Shown here in pieces: positions 1 through 6,408 of a stretch of 6,993 nucleotides of DNA. The notes below the pieces were generated by a model. It made no database searches. It saw only the letters and a program-made list of their open reading frames with translations, and was not told where the DNA came from. The DNA is taken from contig JAGZJD010000094.1 in assembly GCA_018365895.1 (NCBI GenBank), positions 1-6,993 on the forward strand. Reading direction: 5' to 3'. Numbering within the stretch: position 1 is the stretch's first letter; each line of letters begins with the position of its first letter. Source of the stretch: Lachnospiraceae bacterium (GTDB taxonomy: Bacteria; Bacillota_A; Clostridia; Lachnospirales; Lachnospiraceae). A program made the translations under genes and the position numbers.

Positions 1-99
1 TCGTCCGAACTTTCTCGCGCGCTCGCTGGCTAACCAGACCAGCAACAGCATCGGTCTGGTCGTCTCGACGTTCGACGGTTTTTACTTTGGTCGTTTGCT
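1..99. other. Foreign-looking, GC-rich segment at the left edge
   Basis: This stretch is about 56% G+C by my count and is visibly richer than the DNA beside it. Where the phospholipase D-like reading frame enters it (minus strand, around 99/100), homology to the family stops straight after the LGGRN motif, and five codons later the frame hits TAA (82-84). On the plus strand, frame 2 is open from position 2 past 100, with a C/G-rich third position as in a coding region of a higher-GC genome; I do not recognise the peptide. An 8-bp inverted repeat (ACCAGACC at 33-40, GGTCTGGT at 53-60) lies inside. It could be an assembly or library chimera at a contig end, or the edge of an inserted element. 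The sequence alone cannot separate these. Confidence 0.5.
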
Positions 100-648
100 G
101 TTTCTTCCGCCAAGCAGGAACATTTTTTCATCGACGATCATATATTTGTCATGGAGGCGCGCCTGCATTTTCCATGGTTTCAGGAAATTGATCGGGTTAT
201 AGATGCGGATTTCAACATTATCATGAGAAGCAGCTGCCTGAAACCACGTACTTGTTTGAACATCCAGAAATCCGCTGGTGCCGTCAATGATGAGACGTAC
301 AGACACACCACGGTCAGCAGCATGGATAAGGGAACTCAATAACTCTCTTCCGGCGCGGTCATCGTTAAAATCAAAAGTAGACAAAATGAGTTCTTTTTGC
401 GCTTCTTCGATCATGCGCAGGCGATATTTCAGAGCGTCTGTATTATCGTTTATGTAAGCAATTCGTTCTGTTCCGAAGGTGGTGCTGTAAAAATCGTTTG
501 GTTTAAAGTTGTGTTTGAAGTTTTCATTTACCTTTTTGTGTGGAATATAAGGGACAACTAGGGCGGCTATATACAGCAAAACTAATATAAAAAGTACCTT
601 TTTCCAAGTGAAATGAAATTATCCTAAAAATGAAAATTTTTCTTGCAT
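82..648 (-). pseudogene. Phospholipase D-like (cardiolipin synthase-type) protein, N-terminal half, broken
   Basis: The readable protein carries one complete HKD catalytic motif, HDKYMIVD, followed by LGGRN. This is the signature of the phospholipase D/cardiolipin synthase superfamily, whose members are phosphodiesterases or phosphatidyl transferases needing two such motifs. The usual protein begins with a membrane anchor, seen here as KVLFILVLLYIAALVVP. I place the original start at ATG 648, because AAAGGA lies 6 bases upstream and the reading frame is continuous with the HKD region. That frame has a TAA at codon 10 (619-621), before the anchor. The only later start, TTG 579, has no good ribosome binding site and would cut the anchor in half. 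The 3' half, with the second HKD motif, is missing where the left-edge segment begins. The gene is therefore probably non-functional as shown. Alternatives are a sequencing error at 619-621 and an artificial left end. Confidence 0.72.
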
Positions 649-686
649 GTCTTTTCCTTTCATAGTATAGTAAGGATATTTCTTAA

Positions 687-715
687 GTAATATGATGTTT
701 TGGATATAATGACAA
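687..715 (-). promoter_or_regulatory. Possible promoter of the phospholipase D-like gene
   Basis: Read on the minus strand, TTGTCA (715-710) is followed after 17 bases by TATTAC (692-687). The -35 matches at 5 of 6 positions and the -10 at 4 of 6. A second -10-like TATACT (669-664) lies closer to the start codon but has no matching -35. The choice between them is uncertain. Confidence 0.35.
705..710 (+). promoter_or_regulatory. Probable -10 box of the CmpB-like gene
   Basis: A perfect TATAAT lies 34 bases before the TTG start at 745, a normal distance. No good -35 hexamer lies 16-18 bases upstream (the sequence there is around TTAAGT), so the promoter may be weak or depend on an activator. 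It overlaps the candidate promoter of the divergent phospholipase D-like gene. Confidence 0.4.
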
Positions 716-744
716 TGTTAGCATAGACAGGAGTGGAAATTCAA

Positions 745-1533
745 TTGACAATCTATTATATATTTATAAATTTTTTCTTATATAGCTTTATCGGCTGGTG
801 TGCTGAAGTCGCGTTTGCGGCATTAAAGGAGCGGAAATTTGTGAACCGTGGCTTTTTAAACGGACCGTTGTGTCCGGTGTATGGACTTGGTGTCACAGCT
901 GTTGTTATGTTAATGCATCCATTCAAAGAACAATTATTTCTTCTCTACATATTATCGGCTATTCTTGTGACGGTATTAGAATGGCTGACCGGTTTTTTGT
1001 TAGAAGTGTTGTTTCACCATAAATGGTGGGATTACAGCGGAATGCCACTGAACCTAAATGGTTATGTATGCCTTCCGTTTTCACTTTTGTGGGGAGCGGC
1101 ATGTGTATTTATTGTGAAGATACTGCATCCGTTGATTTTCAAAGCGTATTCTTTTATACCGCTATGGATTGGAATTGTAATTCTTATTATATGCGGGATT
1201 GAGCTGGTAGCCGATCTTTGTGTGACAGTATCCGGAATTCTCAAGATCAACAAGAAGCTGGAGATGATGGAAGAGATTGCGGCAGAACTGCATCGCTTGT
1301 CAGACCAGATGGGAGAGAATATTTACCAGAACGTGATGGAGGGCGTAGAACGGCAGGAAGCGCTCAAGAAGAAGAGAGAAGAGTATCAGCAAAAATACGC
1401 ACATTATCTGGAACATTCATCACAGACCGGCAGACGTATGCTGCGCGCGTTTCCGAAGATGCAGTCCAAGCTTCATCATGAGATTTGGGAAGAACTTCGC
1501 GAAAAGCATGATCATTTATATAGAAAAAAATAG
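745..1533 (+). CDS. CmpB-type (PF06541, putative ABC-transporter type IV) membrane protein
   Basis: A 262-residue membrane protein with about five hydrophobic segments (roughly 3-25, 41-58, 64-90, 106-126, 137-163). It has the conserved motifs of the PF06541 family: FIGWCAEV (15-22), NRGFLNGPLCPVYG (34-47), VLEWLTG (77-83), WWDYS (94-98) and LNGYVCLPFSLLWG (104-117). The family is named as a putative ABC-transporter membrane component, but no ATPase partner is encoded nearby and its real role is unknown. Residues 165-260 form a charged, probably coiled-coil cytoplasmic tail (KINKKLEMMEEIAAELHRL and onward) ending in a basic KK. I chose TTG 745 because AGGAGTGG (729-736) sits 8 bases upstream. 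The in-frame GTG at 733 overlaps that Shine-Dalgarno sequence and is less likely. The gene stands alone, with a terminator right after it. Confidence 0.85.
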   Translation: MTIYYIFINFFLYSFIGWCAEVAFAALKERKFVNRGFLNGPLCPVYGLGVTAVVMLMHPFKEQLFLLYILSAILVTVLEWLTGFLLEVLFHHKWWDYSGMPLNLNGYVCLPFSLLWGAACVFIVKILHPLIFKAYSFIPLWIGIVILIICGIELVADLCVTVSGILKINKKLEMMEEIAAELHRLSDQMGENIYQNVMEGVERQEALKKKREEYQQKYAHYLEHSSQTGRRMLRAFPKMQSKLHHEIWEELREKHDHLYRKK

Positions 1534-1543
1534 GAAAAATCAT

Positions 1544-1580
1544 AAAATGGCGGAATTGCATCGTGGTTCTGCCATTTTTT
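1544..1580 (+). terminator. Intrinsic terminator after the CmpB-like gene
   Basis: A 12-bp stem (AAAATGGCGGAA 1544-1555 with TTCTGCCATTTT 1567-1578, one G-U pair) has an 11-base loop and ends in a run of T (1575-1580). It lies 11 bases after the stop codon and separates this gene from the PadR operon. Confidence 0.85.
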
Positions 1581-1583
1581 ATA

Positions 1584-1608
1584 TTGACAAATATCGATAA
1601 CCGATAGA
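1584..1608 (+). promoter_or_regulatory. PadR operon promoter with an internal inverted repeat (probable operator)
   Basis: A perfect -35 box, TTGACA (1584-1589), is followed by an inverted repeat TATCG-ATAAC-CGATA (1592-1606) in the space where RNA polymerase would bind. A -10 box at the standard distance is not clear. GATAGA (1603-1608) is the best candidate but only 13 bases away, so the promoter may be weak or remodelled by a regulator. PadR-family proteins often repress their own operons by binding palindromes at the promoter, so this is a plausible autoregulatory operator. That step is inference. Confidence 0.5.
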
Positions 1609-1622
1609 AGGAGGTGAGGAAA

Positions 1623-1961
1623 ATGGCTGTAAGCAGAAACCTTGTTTCAGGGAATACGACGATGCTCCTTTTGCAAATGCTGTCACAGAAGGATATGTAC
1701 GGTTACGAAATGATTGAGACGTTATCGGAACGCTCGAATAATGTGTTTGAACTGAAGGTTGGTACGTTATATCCTCTGCTCCACGGTCTTGTTCAGTCTG
1801 GATATTTAACCTGTTATGAGGAAGAGGTGAATGGAAAAGTCCGAAAATATTATCAGATCACGCCAAACGGAAGAATCTATCATGAAAAGCTGGTGAAAGA
1901 GTGGAGAACTTACGCCAATGCGGTTTCGGGAATGATCGGTGGTGAATGTTATGAAAGCTGA
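1623..1961 (+). CDS. PadR-family transcriptional regulator
   Basis: A 112-residue winged-helix repressor of the short PadR type (PF03551). The recognition-helix region and wing are clear: YGYEMIETL (26-34), VFELKVGTLYPLLHGLVQSGYL (41-62) and, in the wing, KVRKYYQITPNGR (72-84). This family senses small molecules or envelope stress and usually represses its own operon, often with a membrane protein or ABC transporter. I chose ATG 1623 over GTG 1614 because AAGGAGGTG (1608-1616) sits at the proper distance from 1623 and contains the GTG. The 3' end overlaps the next start by 11 bases, so the two genes are very likely co-transcribed and translationally coupled. The inducing signal is unknown. 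Confidence 0.93.
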   Translation: MAVSRNLVSGNTTMLLLQMLSQKDMYGYEMIETLSERSNNVFELKVGTLYPLLHGLVQSGYLTCYEEEVNGKVRKYYQITPNGRIYHEKLVKEWRTYANAVSGMIGGECYES

Positions 1962-2745
1962 AGAATATTTAAAAGAAATGTCAAAGGAAATCCATAATCG
2001 AGAGGTACGAGATTGCATTATACAGGAGTATCGTGATCACTTGGAAGATGCCATAGAAGCATTACTGGTAAAAGGAATGAGCGAAGTGGAGGCGGAGGAA
2101 GAAGCGGTCCGTCAAATGGGAGATCCGGAAGTGGCAGGAAGAGATATGGGACGCCTGTACAGTAAAGTGTTAGACTTTAAGATGATGTTCTTTTTCTGGG
2201 GGCTTGGGATCTTTGGGTGTATCGCCTTCTGGGCAGCTTCGGATTCATGGGATACCGAGCCCATCACACTTGGCTTGTTTGATGGAATGCCGGAGATGAT
2301 TTTTCATATTTTCGGATTGATTTTATTGATATTCGGACTTTTTTGGTCAGGTGTAGAGAAATGGGTGAATGTAGGGACGTTTTACGCATGGGCAAAGAAC
2401 TGGCATGGCGGCGGCATTGTGAATAGTGCGGTTTGTCTTTTGATGGCAATTTTTTTCTTGAGCCAGGGGCAGAAAGTCTCTTTTATGGTTTTTCTCGTTG
2501 TTTCCATTTCTCTTCTCCAACTTCTGGAGCGTGCGTTGATTGAACTATACCGTCAGAAGAGGGAGAGAGAACTTTTGTGGAAGATCGGCTATGCCAAGAC
2601 TTCTATTTTTACTTATAAAGGCGAAGGAGATGTTGGCGGAAAGAAGAGAAAAGTGATTGCAGAAGACGGAACGGAAATCCCACAAGGAGCTCTGATCATG
2701 GTCATCGGTCTGGAAGGAATGAAGCCGGTTGTGGCCAGAATTTAA
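1951..2745 (+). CDS. HAAS/permease-prefix-domain membrane protein (DUF1700-like), PadR partner
   Basis: The 264-residue product starts with a soluble helical domain (1-70; EEYLKEMSKEI, VRDCIIQEYRDHLEDAIEAL, then AVRQMGDPEVAGRDMGRLY). This is typical of the HAAS (PF08006) or permease-prefix domain that accompanies PadR regulators in Firmicutes. About four membrane segments follow (77-96, 115-134, 157-172, 176-196). A basic stretch (199-207) leads to a soluble C-terminal part (215-264) rich in Gly and beta-prone residues (GEGDVGGKKRKVIAEDGTEI, then VIGLEGMKPVVARI). This tail loosely resembles the OB-fold domain of NfeD proteins. The start at ATG 1951 has GGTGGTG (1938-1944) before it; GTG 1939 is in frame but lies inside that site. 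The likely role is a membrane partner of the PadR regulator in an envelope-stress or signalling pair, but no precise function is known. Confidence 0.75.
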   Translation: MKAEEYLKEMSKEIHNREVRDCIIQEYRDHLEDAIEALLVKGMSEVEAEEEAVRQMGDPEVAGRDMGRLYSKVLDFKMMFFFWGLGIFGCIAFWAASDSWDTEPITLGLFDGMPEMIFHIFGLILLIFGLFWSGVEKWVNVGTFYAWAKNWHGGGIVNSAVCLLMAIFFLSQGQKVSFMVFLVVSISLLQLLERALIELYRQKRERELLWKIGYAKTSIFTYKGEGDVGGKKRKVIAEDGTEIPQGALIMVIGLEGMKPVVARI

Positions 2746-2746
2746 A

Positions 2747-2775
2747 TTTGGCGGAATCTAACCGATTCCGCCAAA
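2747..2775. terminator. Hairpin shared by two converging genes
   Basis: A perfect 12-bp stem (TTTGGCGGAATC 2747-2758 with GATTCCGCCAAA 2764-2775) closes a 5-base loop. It begins 1 base after the stop codon of the HAAS-protein gene. On the minus strand one arm encodes the last codons of the transporter, whose TAG is at 2760-2758. The U-run is modest for the minus transcript (TTTAAATT) and poor for the plus transcript, so termination efficiency is uncertain. It may also act to stabilise 3' ends. Confidence 0.65.
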
Positions 2776-4098
2776 AAATATGCCTAAAACATAGACGATC
2801 AATGTAATACCTACAAATACGTATTTTGTTACCGGCTCAAACCATTTGCCAAGGGGCTTGGAGGCACCGAGTTCCACCTGTTTTCTAGCATAGCCTTTCG
2901 GGCATACCCAGAAGAACATGATTCCGGCAAGAAGAGCGCCCAGTGGAATGATATAGATGGATACCGCATCCATCCATGCGCCGACTGCATCTCCGCTTTC
3001 AATAAAGATACCGACAGCGGCAGAAATGACAGCGATAATACCGACTGCCCATCCGCGGGAAAGGCTAAATTGCTGTTGTAATGCTTCGATCGGTGTCTCG
3101 AATAAGTTCATCAGTGAAGTAATAGCGGCAAATAATACTGCAACGAAGAAAATAATTGCAAATAATCCGCCTAAAGGCATCTGCTGGAAGACAGCAGGAA
3201 GTGTGATGAACATAAGCGGTGGTCCGCTGGCAACGTCAAGCTGAAAGGCGAATACCGCAGGAATTACGACCATACCGGCAAGGAGCGCCGCGCAGGTGTC
3301 GAAGAAGGCGACATTTTTGGCACAGCCTACAACATCAATATCTTTCTTTAAATAGCTTCCATATACAATTGTTCCGGACCCGGCTAAAGATAAGGAGAAA
3401 AATGCCTGCCCGAGAGCATATACCCAAGTCTTGATATTTCCCAATTGTTCCCAGTTTGGGACAAGTAAATAGCGATAGCCGTCAAGGGCGCCCGGAAGTG
3501 TGGCGACACGTACGAGCAGGATGATGAAGAAAATGAAAAATATAGGCATCATAAGCTTGTTCATCTTCTCGATTCCTTTTGTCACTCCGAGAATCATAAT
3601 TAAAAAGGTAAGACCAAGTCCCAGCATCTGCCAGCCGATACTGCCGAAAGAAACAGCAAGGGAACCGAAGTAACTTCCCATGTCTTCAATCTTTGTAAGC
3701 TGTCCGGTGAGAGCAGCAAACAGATATTTTAAAAACCAGCCTACAACAACGGAATATCCGATTGCAATGCCAAGAGATCCGATGACAGGGATCATTCCGA
3801 TCAGCTTACCCCATTTTCTGCTCTTTTCTCCAAAACGCATTTCCATTGCAGAGGCAAAAGCGCCTAAAGGACCCGCTTTTACGCTGCGCCCAAAAGCCAT
3901 TTCACCGATCACTCCGGAAAAGCCAAGGAGGATTACAAAGATAAAATATGGGATTAAAAATGCAGCGCCTCCGAATTTGCCGGTGCGGTAGGGAAACATC
4001 CAGATATTGCCCATACCGACCGCAGAGCCGATGCAGGCAACGATAAATCCCAGACGTGTGCGAAATTCCTCACGCTGTTTTTGATTTGTTTTACTCAT
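2758..4098 (-). CDS. Sodium-dependent transporter, neurotransmitter:sodium symporter (NSS/SNF) family
   Basis: A 446-residue membrane protein that probably imports an amino acid with sodium ions, as in the bacterial SLC6 homologues LeuT, TnaT and MhsT. By comparison with LeuT from memory, the sodium-site residues are kept: G24, A26, V27 and N31 in GSAVGMGN (TM1), S235 in GQAFFSLSL (TM6), and A324, T327, S328 in FAAITSL (TM8). Tyr115 in TM3 fits the substrate-gating tyrosine, and SLAGSG (237-242) fits the unwound part of TM6. The length suits the 11-helix bacterial subgroup. The start at ATG 4098 has GGAGAC 7 bases upstream. The substrate cannot be told from sequence. It lies next to the divergent ilvN-ilvC genes, which is suggestive of amino-acid use but not proof. 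Confidence 0.92.
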   Translation of the reverse strand: MSKTNQKQREEFRTRLGFIVACIGSAVGMGNIWMFPYRTGKFGGAAFLIPYFIFVILLGFSGVIGEMAFGRSVKAGPLGAFASAMEMRFGEKSRKWGKLIGMIPVIGSLGIAIGYSVVVGWFLKYLFAALTGQLTKIEDMGSYFGSLAVSFGSIGWQMLGLGLTFLIMILGVTKGIEKMNKLMMPIFFIFFIILLVRVATLPGALDGYRYLLVPNWEQLGNIKTWVYALGQAFFSLSLAGSGTIVYGSYLKKDIDVVGCAKNVAFFDTCAALLAGMVVIPAVFAFQLDVASGPPLMFITLPAVFQQMPLGGLFAIIFFVAVLFAAITSLMNLFETPIEALQQQFSLSRGWAVGIIAVISAAVGIFIESGDAVGAWMDAVSIYIIPLGALLAGIMFFWVCPKGYARKQVELGASKPLGKWFEPVTKYVFVGITLIVYVLGIFFGGIG

Positions 4099-4151
4099 AT
4101 TGATTGTCTCCGTTTTCTAAAATTACTTATATGTAGAAACATACAGTTCCA

Positions 4152-4180
4152 ATTATACCTTTTTTAATCGGGGGGCACAA
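4152..4180 (-). promoter_or_regulatory. Promoter of the NSS transporter gene
   Basis: On the minus strand, TTGTGC (4180-4175) is followed after 17 bases by a perfect TATAAT (4157-4152). It lies 53 bases before the start codon. The expected transcript start is near 4145, giving a leader of about 47 bases. Confidence 0.7.
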
Positions 4181-4226
4181 GTGAAAGCTGGATCATTTTT
4201 GATAAACTTTTGGATAAATGGATAGA

Positions 4227-4244
4227 ATTTTTGTTTGTAAAAAT
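4227..4244. repeat. AT-rich inverted repeat upstream of the ilvN promoter
   Basis: ATTTTT (4227-4232) and AAAAAT (4239-4244) are exact inverted copies around a 6-base centre. They lie between the two divergent promoters, just upstream of the ilvN -35 box. The AT-rich, palindromic shape is somewhat like a CodY site but does not match the consensus AATTTTCWGAAAATT well. A role in regulation is only a guess. Confidence 0.2.
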
Positions 4245-4271
4245 GTTTCACAAAAATCAGCGAGAATACTC

Positions 4272-4300
4272 TTGACAAATGGCGGGGATATTGTTATTAT
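4272..4300 (+). promoter_or_regulatory. Strong sigma-A promoter of ilvN-ilvC
   Basis: A perfect TTGACA (4272-4277) is followed by a 17-base spacer and TATTAT (4295-4300). The expected transcript start is near 4307, about 49 bases before the ilvN start codon, which is too short a leader for a T-box riboswitch. Confidence 0.8.
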
Positions 4301-4304
4301 TTAC

Positions 4305-4329
4305 AAAACAGAACGCACTCTGTTTTTTT
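4305..4329 (+). terminator. Terminator-like hairpin in the ilvN leader (possible attenuator)
   Basis: AAAACAGA (4305-4312) and TCTGTTTT (4319-4326) form an 8-bp stem with a 6-base loop, and the arm runs into seven consecutive T (4323-4329). An outer TTAC/GTAA pairing could lengthen the stem. The shape is that of a weak intrinsic terminator between the promoter and ilvN, but only two pairs are G-C. If transcription starts at about 4307, the first two bases of the stem would be missing from the RNA. Confidence 0.4.
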
Positions 4330-4355
4330 GTAATCGAGTGGGGAAGAGGTGTGAT

Positions 4356-4877
4356 ATGCAGAGAGTTTATTCATTGATCGTAGATAATAATCCTGGTGTA
4401 TTGAGCCGGATATCAGGATTGTTCAGTAGACGCGGGTACAGTATTGACAGCATTACCGCCGGGCTGACAGCAGATCCGAGATTTACGAGAATTACAATTG
4501 TGGCAAGTGGAGACGAGCTGATCTTATCACAGATTGAAAAGCAGGTTCGAAAGCTTGAAGATATTGTAGAGATTAAAGTATTAGATCCATCGGAATCTGT
4601 ATACAGAGAACTTATCATGGTGAAGATCCGCGCCAACGCTTCAGAGAGAGCGGAGATCATCTCCGTTGCAGATATTTTCCGCGCCAAGATTGTAGACGTA
4701 GAAAAAGAATCTTTGATGGTGGAGCTTACAGGAACACAGTCAAAACTGGACGGTTTCCTCAATCTGTTGGATGGATATGAGATTCTGGAACTTGCAAGAA
4801 CGGGTATTACCGGTCTTAAGAGAGGAATCAAAGATGTAACATATATTGATGAGAGTGGAAACATCAGTGACAATTAA
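4356..4877 (+). CDS. ilvN: Acetolactate synthase, small (regulatory) subunit
   Basis: This 173-residue protein (symbol ilvN or ilvH) is the regulatory subunit of acetohydroxyacid synthase. That enzyme makes acetolactate or acetohydroxybutyrate from pyruvate and 2-oxobutyrate, the first common step to valine, leucine and isoleucine. An N-terminal ACT domain (about 3-78; VYSLIVDNNPGVLSRISGLF then RRGYSIDSITAG) binds the feedback inhibitor valine. The C-terminal domain (about 83-162; RELIMVKIRA, IFRAKIVDV, ARTGITGLKRG) activates the catalytic subunit. Asn11 and Gly14 of the valine site are kept, but the position equal to Asn29 of E. coli IlvH is Ser29. I chose ATG 4356, after GAGGTG (4346-4351). 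The same frame is open back to 4218, but that stretch contains the promoter. The catalytic subunit gene (ilvB) is absent; ilvC follows 84 bases later on the same strand. Confidence 0.95.
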   Translation: MQRVYSLIVDNNPGVLSRISGLFSRRGYSIDSITAGLTADPRFTRITIVASGDELILSQIEKQVRKLEDIVEIKVLDPSESVYRELIMVKIRANASERAEIISVADIFRAKIVDVEKESLMVELTGTQSKLDGFLNLLDGYEILELARTGITGLKRGIKDVTYIDESGNISDN

Positions 4878-4918
4878 ACGATGATTTTAAATAAGACCGG
4901 TTATTTGCCAGCCTTGTT

Positions 4919-4943
4919 TAATAAATAGAATAAGAATTTATTA
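4919..4943 (+). repeat. AT-only inverted repeat between ilvN and ilvC
   Basis: TAATAAAT (4919-4926) and ATTTATTA (4936-4943) are exact inverted copies around a 9-base loop. They end 4 bases before the AGGAGG (4948-4953) of ilvC. The hairpin would be weak. It could be an mRNA processing or stability site, or simply low-complexity sequence; I see no T-run terminator and no good promoter in this gap, so ilvC is probably read through from ilvN. Confidence 0.3.
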
Positions 4944-4949
4944 TTTTAG

Positions 4950-5981
<1,032 letters not shown>

Positions 5982-6001
5982 AAAAGGACAGGTCAAAATG
6001 C

Positions 6002-6044
6002 AATTTGGGACGTAGACTTTTGCAAAAAGTCTACGTCCCAAATT
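6002..6044. repeat. Perfect 20-bp inverted repeat (43-base palindrome) after ilvC
   Basis: The arms 6002-6021 (AATTTGGGACGTAGACTTTT) and 6025-6044 match exactly in reverse complement around the three bases GCA. The stem is far longer and more perfect than the terminators elsewhere in this window. No T-run follows its 3' arm; the next bases are AATAAATAAAA. It lies 20 bases after the ilvC stop and 8 bases before a separate, normal terminator. It may be a dispersed palindromic element or a 3'-end stabilising hairpin. Confidence 0.85.
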
Positions 6045-6052
6045 AATAAATA

Positions 6053-6086
6053 AAAAAACAGCCACATGACGGTATGGCTGTTTTTT
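6053..6086. terminator. Bidirectional intrinsic terminator between ilvC and rpsT
   Basis: A 12-bp stem (AAAAAACAGCCA 6053-6064 with TGGCTGTTTTTT 6075-6086) closes a 10-base loop. The T-run is present on both strands, so it can end ilvC transcription and the oncoming rpsT transcript. The rpsT stop codon is 14 bases away. Confidence 0.9.
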
Positions 6087-6100
6087 ATGTTCGTTTATAA

Positions 6101-6364
6101 TTAAGCAATTCCGTTTACAGCTTTTGCGAGACGGGAAATCTTTCTGGAACATGTGTTTTTGTGATATACACCTTTGCTTCCAGCTTTGTTGATTTCTACA
6201 GTAGCCTCTTTTAATGCTGCTTTAGCAGCCTCTGCATCTTTGTTAGCAACAGCTGTCTCAACTTTTTTTACATAAGTTTTTACTTTAGATTTGATAGCTT
6301 TGTTTCTAGCTGCTTTTGTTTCGTTTACTAAGATTCTCTTCTTAGCTGATTTGATGTTAGCCAA
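6101..6364 (-). CDS. rpsT: Small ribosomal subunit protein bS20
   Basis: An 87-residue, lysine- and alanine-rich protein with the family signature at both ends: MANIKSAKKRI at the N terminus and GVYHKNTCSRKISRLAKAVN near the C terminus. S20 is a primary binder of 16S rRNA and stabilises the body of the small subunit. The length equals that of E. coli S20. I chose TTG 6364 because bS20 proteins start MANIKSAKKR and GGAGGTG (6377-6371) sits 6 bases upstream. An in-frame GTG at 6373 overlaps that site and would add three residues. E. coli rpsT also starts with UUG, a feature tied to low translation and self-regulation there. The gene is alone, with a strong promoter, a structured leader and a terminator, and is divergent from gpr. 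Confidence 0.97.
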   Translation of the reverse strand: MANIKSAKKRILVNETKAARNKAIKSKVKTYVKKVETAVANKDAEAAKAALKEATVEINKAGSKGVYHKNTCSRKISRLAKAVNGIA

Positions 6365-6408
6365 TTTGTCCACCTCCGATTTAAATATTTCGACTTTATC
6401 GATTCCAG

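Noticed and set aside
1..99. Known control-phage or vector sequence at the left edge
   Set aside because: I could not match it from memory to phiX174 or the lambda regions I recall, nor to a transposon mosaic end, so I left the source unnamed.
733..744. GTG 733 as the start of the CmpB-like gene
   Set aside because: It overlaps the AGGAGTGG Shine-Dalgarno sequence, which is well placed for TTG 745.
1062..1561. Open frames inside the CmpB-like gene
   Set aside because: They overlap its membrane and coiled-coil coding region and have no motif or ribosome binding site.
2957..3991. Plus-strand open frames opposite the NSS transporter
   Set aside because: They are shadows of a gene with clear family motifs and show no domain or start signal of their own.
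4218..4355. A 46-codon N-terminal extension of ilvN
   Set aside because: The frame is open, but the stretch contains the TTGACA/TATTAT promoter and a terminator-like hairpin, has no good ribosome binding site at 4218, and the family starts at MQRVYSLIVD.
4301..4355. T-box riboswitch upstream of ilvN
   Set aside because: The leader from the predicted start is only about 50 bases and I see no T-box sequence (TGGNACC-like) or specifier stem.
4367..4873. Long minus-strand open frame opposite ilvN
   Set aside because: It mirrors the well-supported ilvN gene. The protein is Ser/Ile-rich with no recognisable domain and has no ribosome binding site.
6365..6373. GTG 6373 as the start of rpsT
   Set aside because: It overlaps the GGAGGTG site and adds residues before the conserved MANIKSAKKR beginning.
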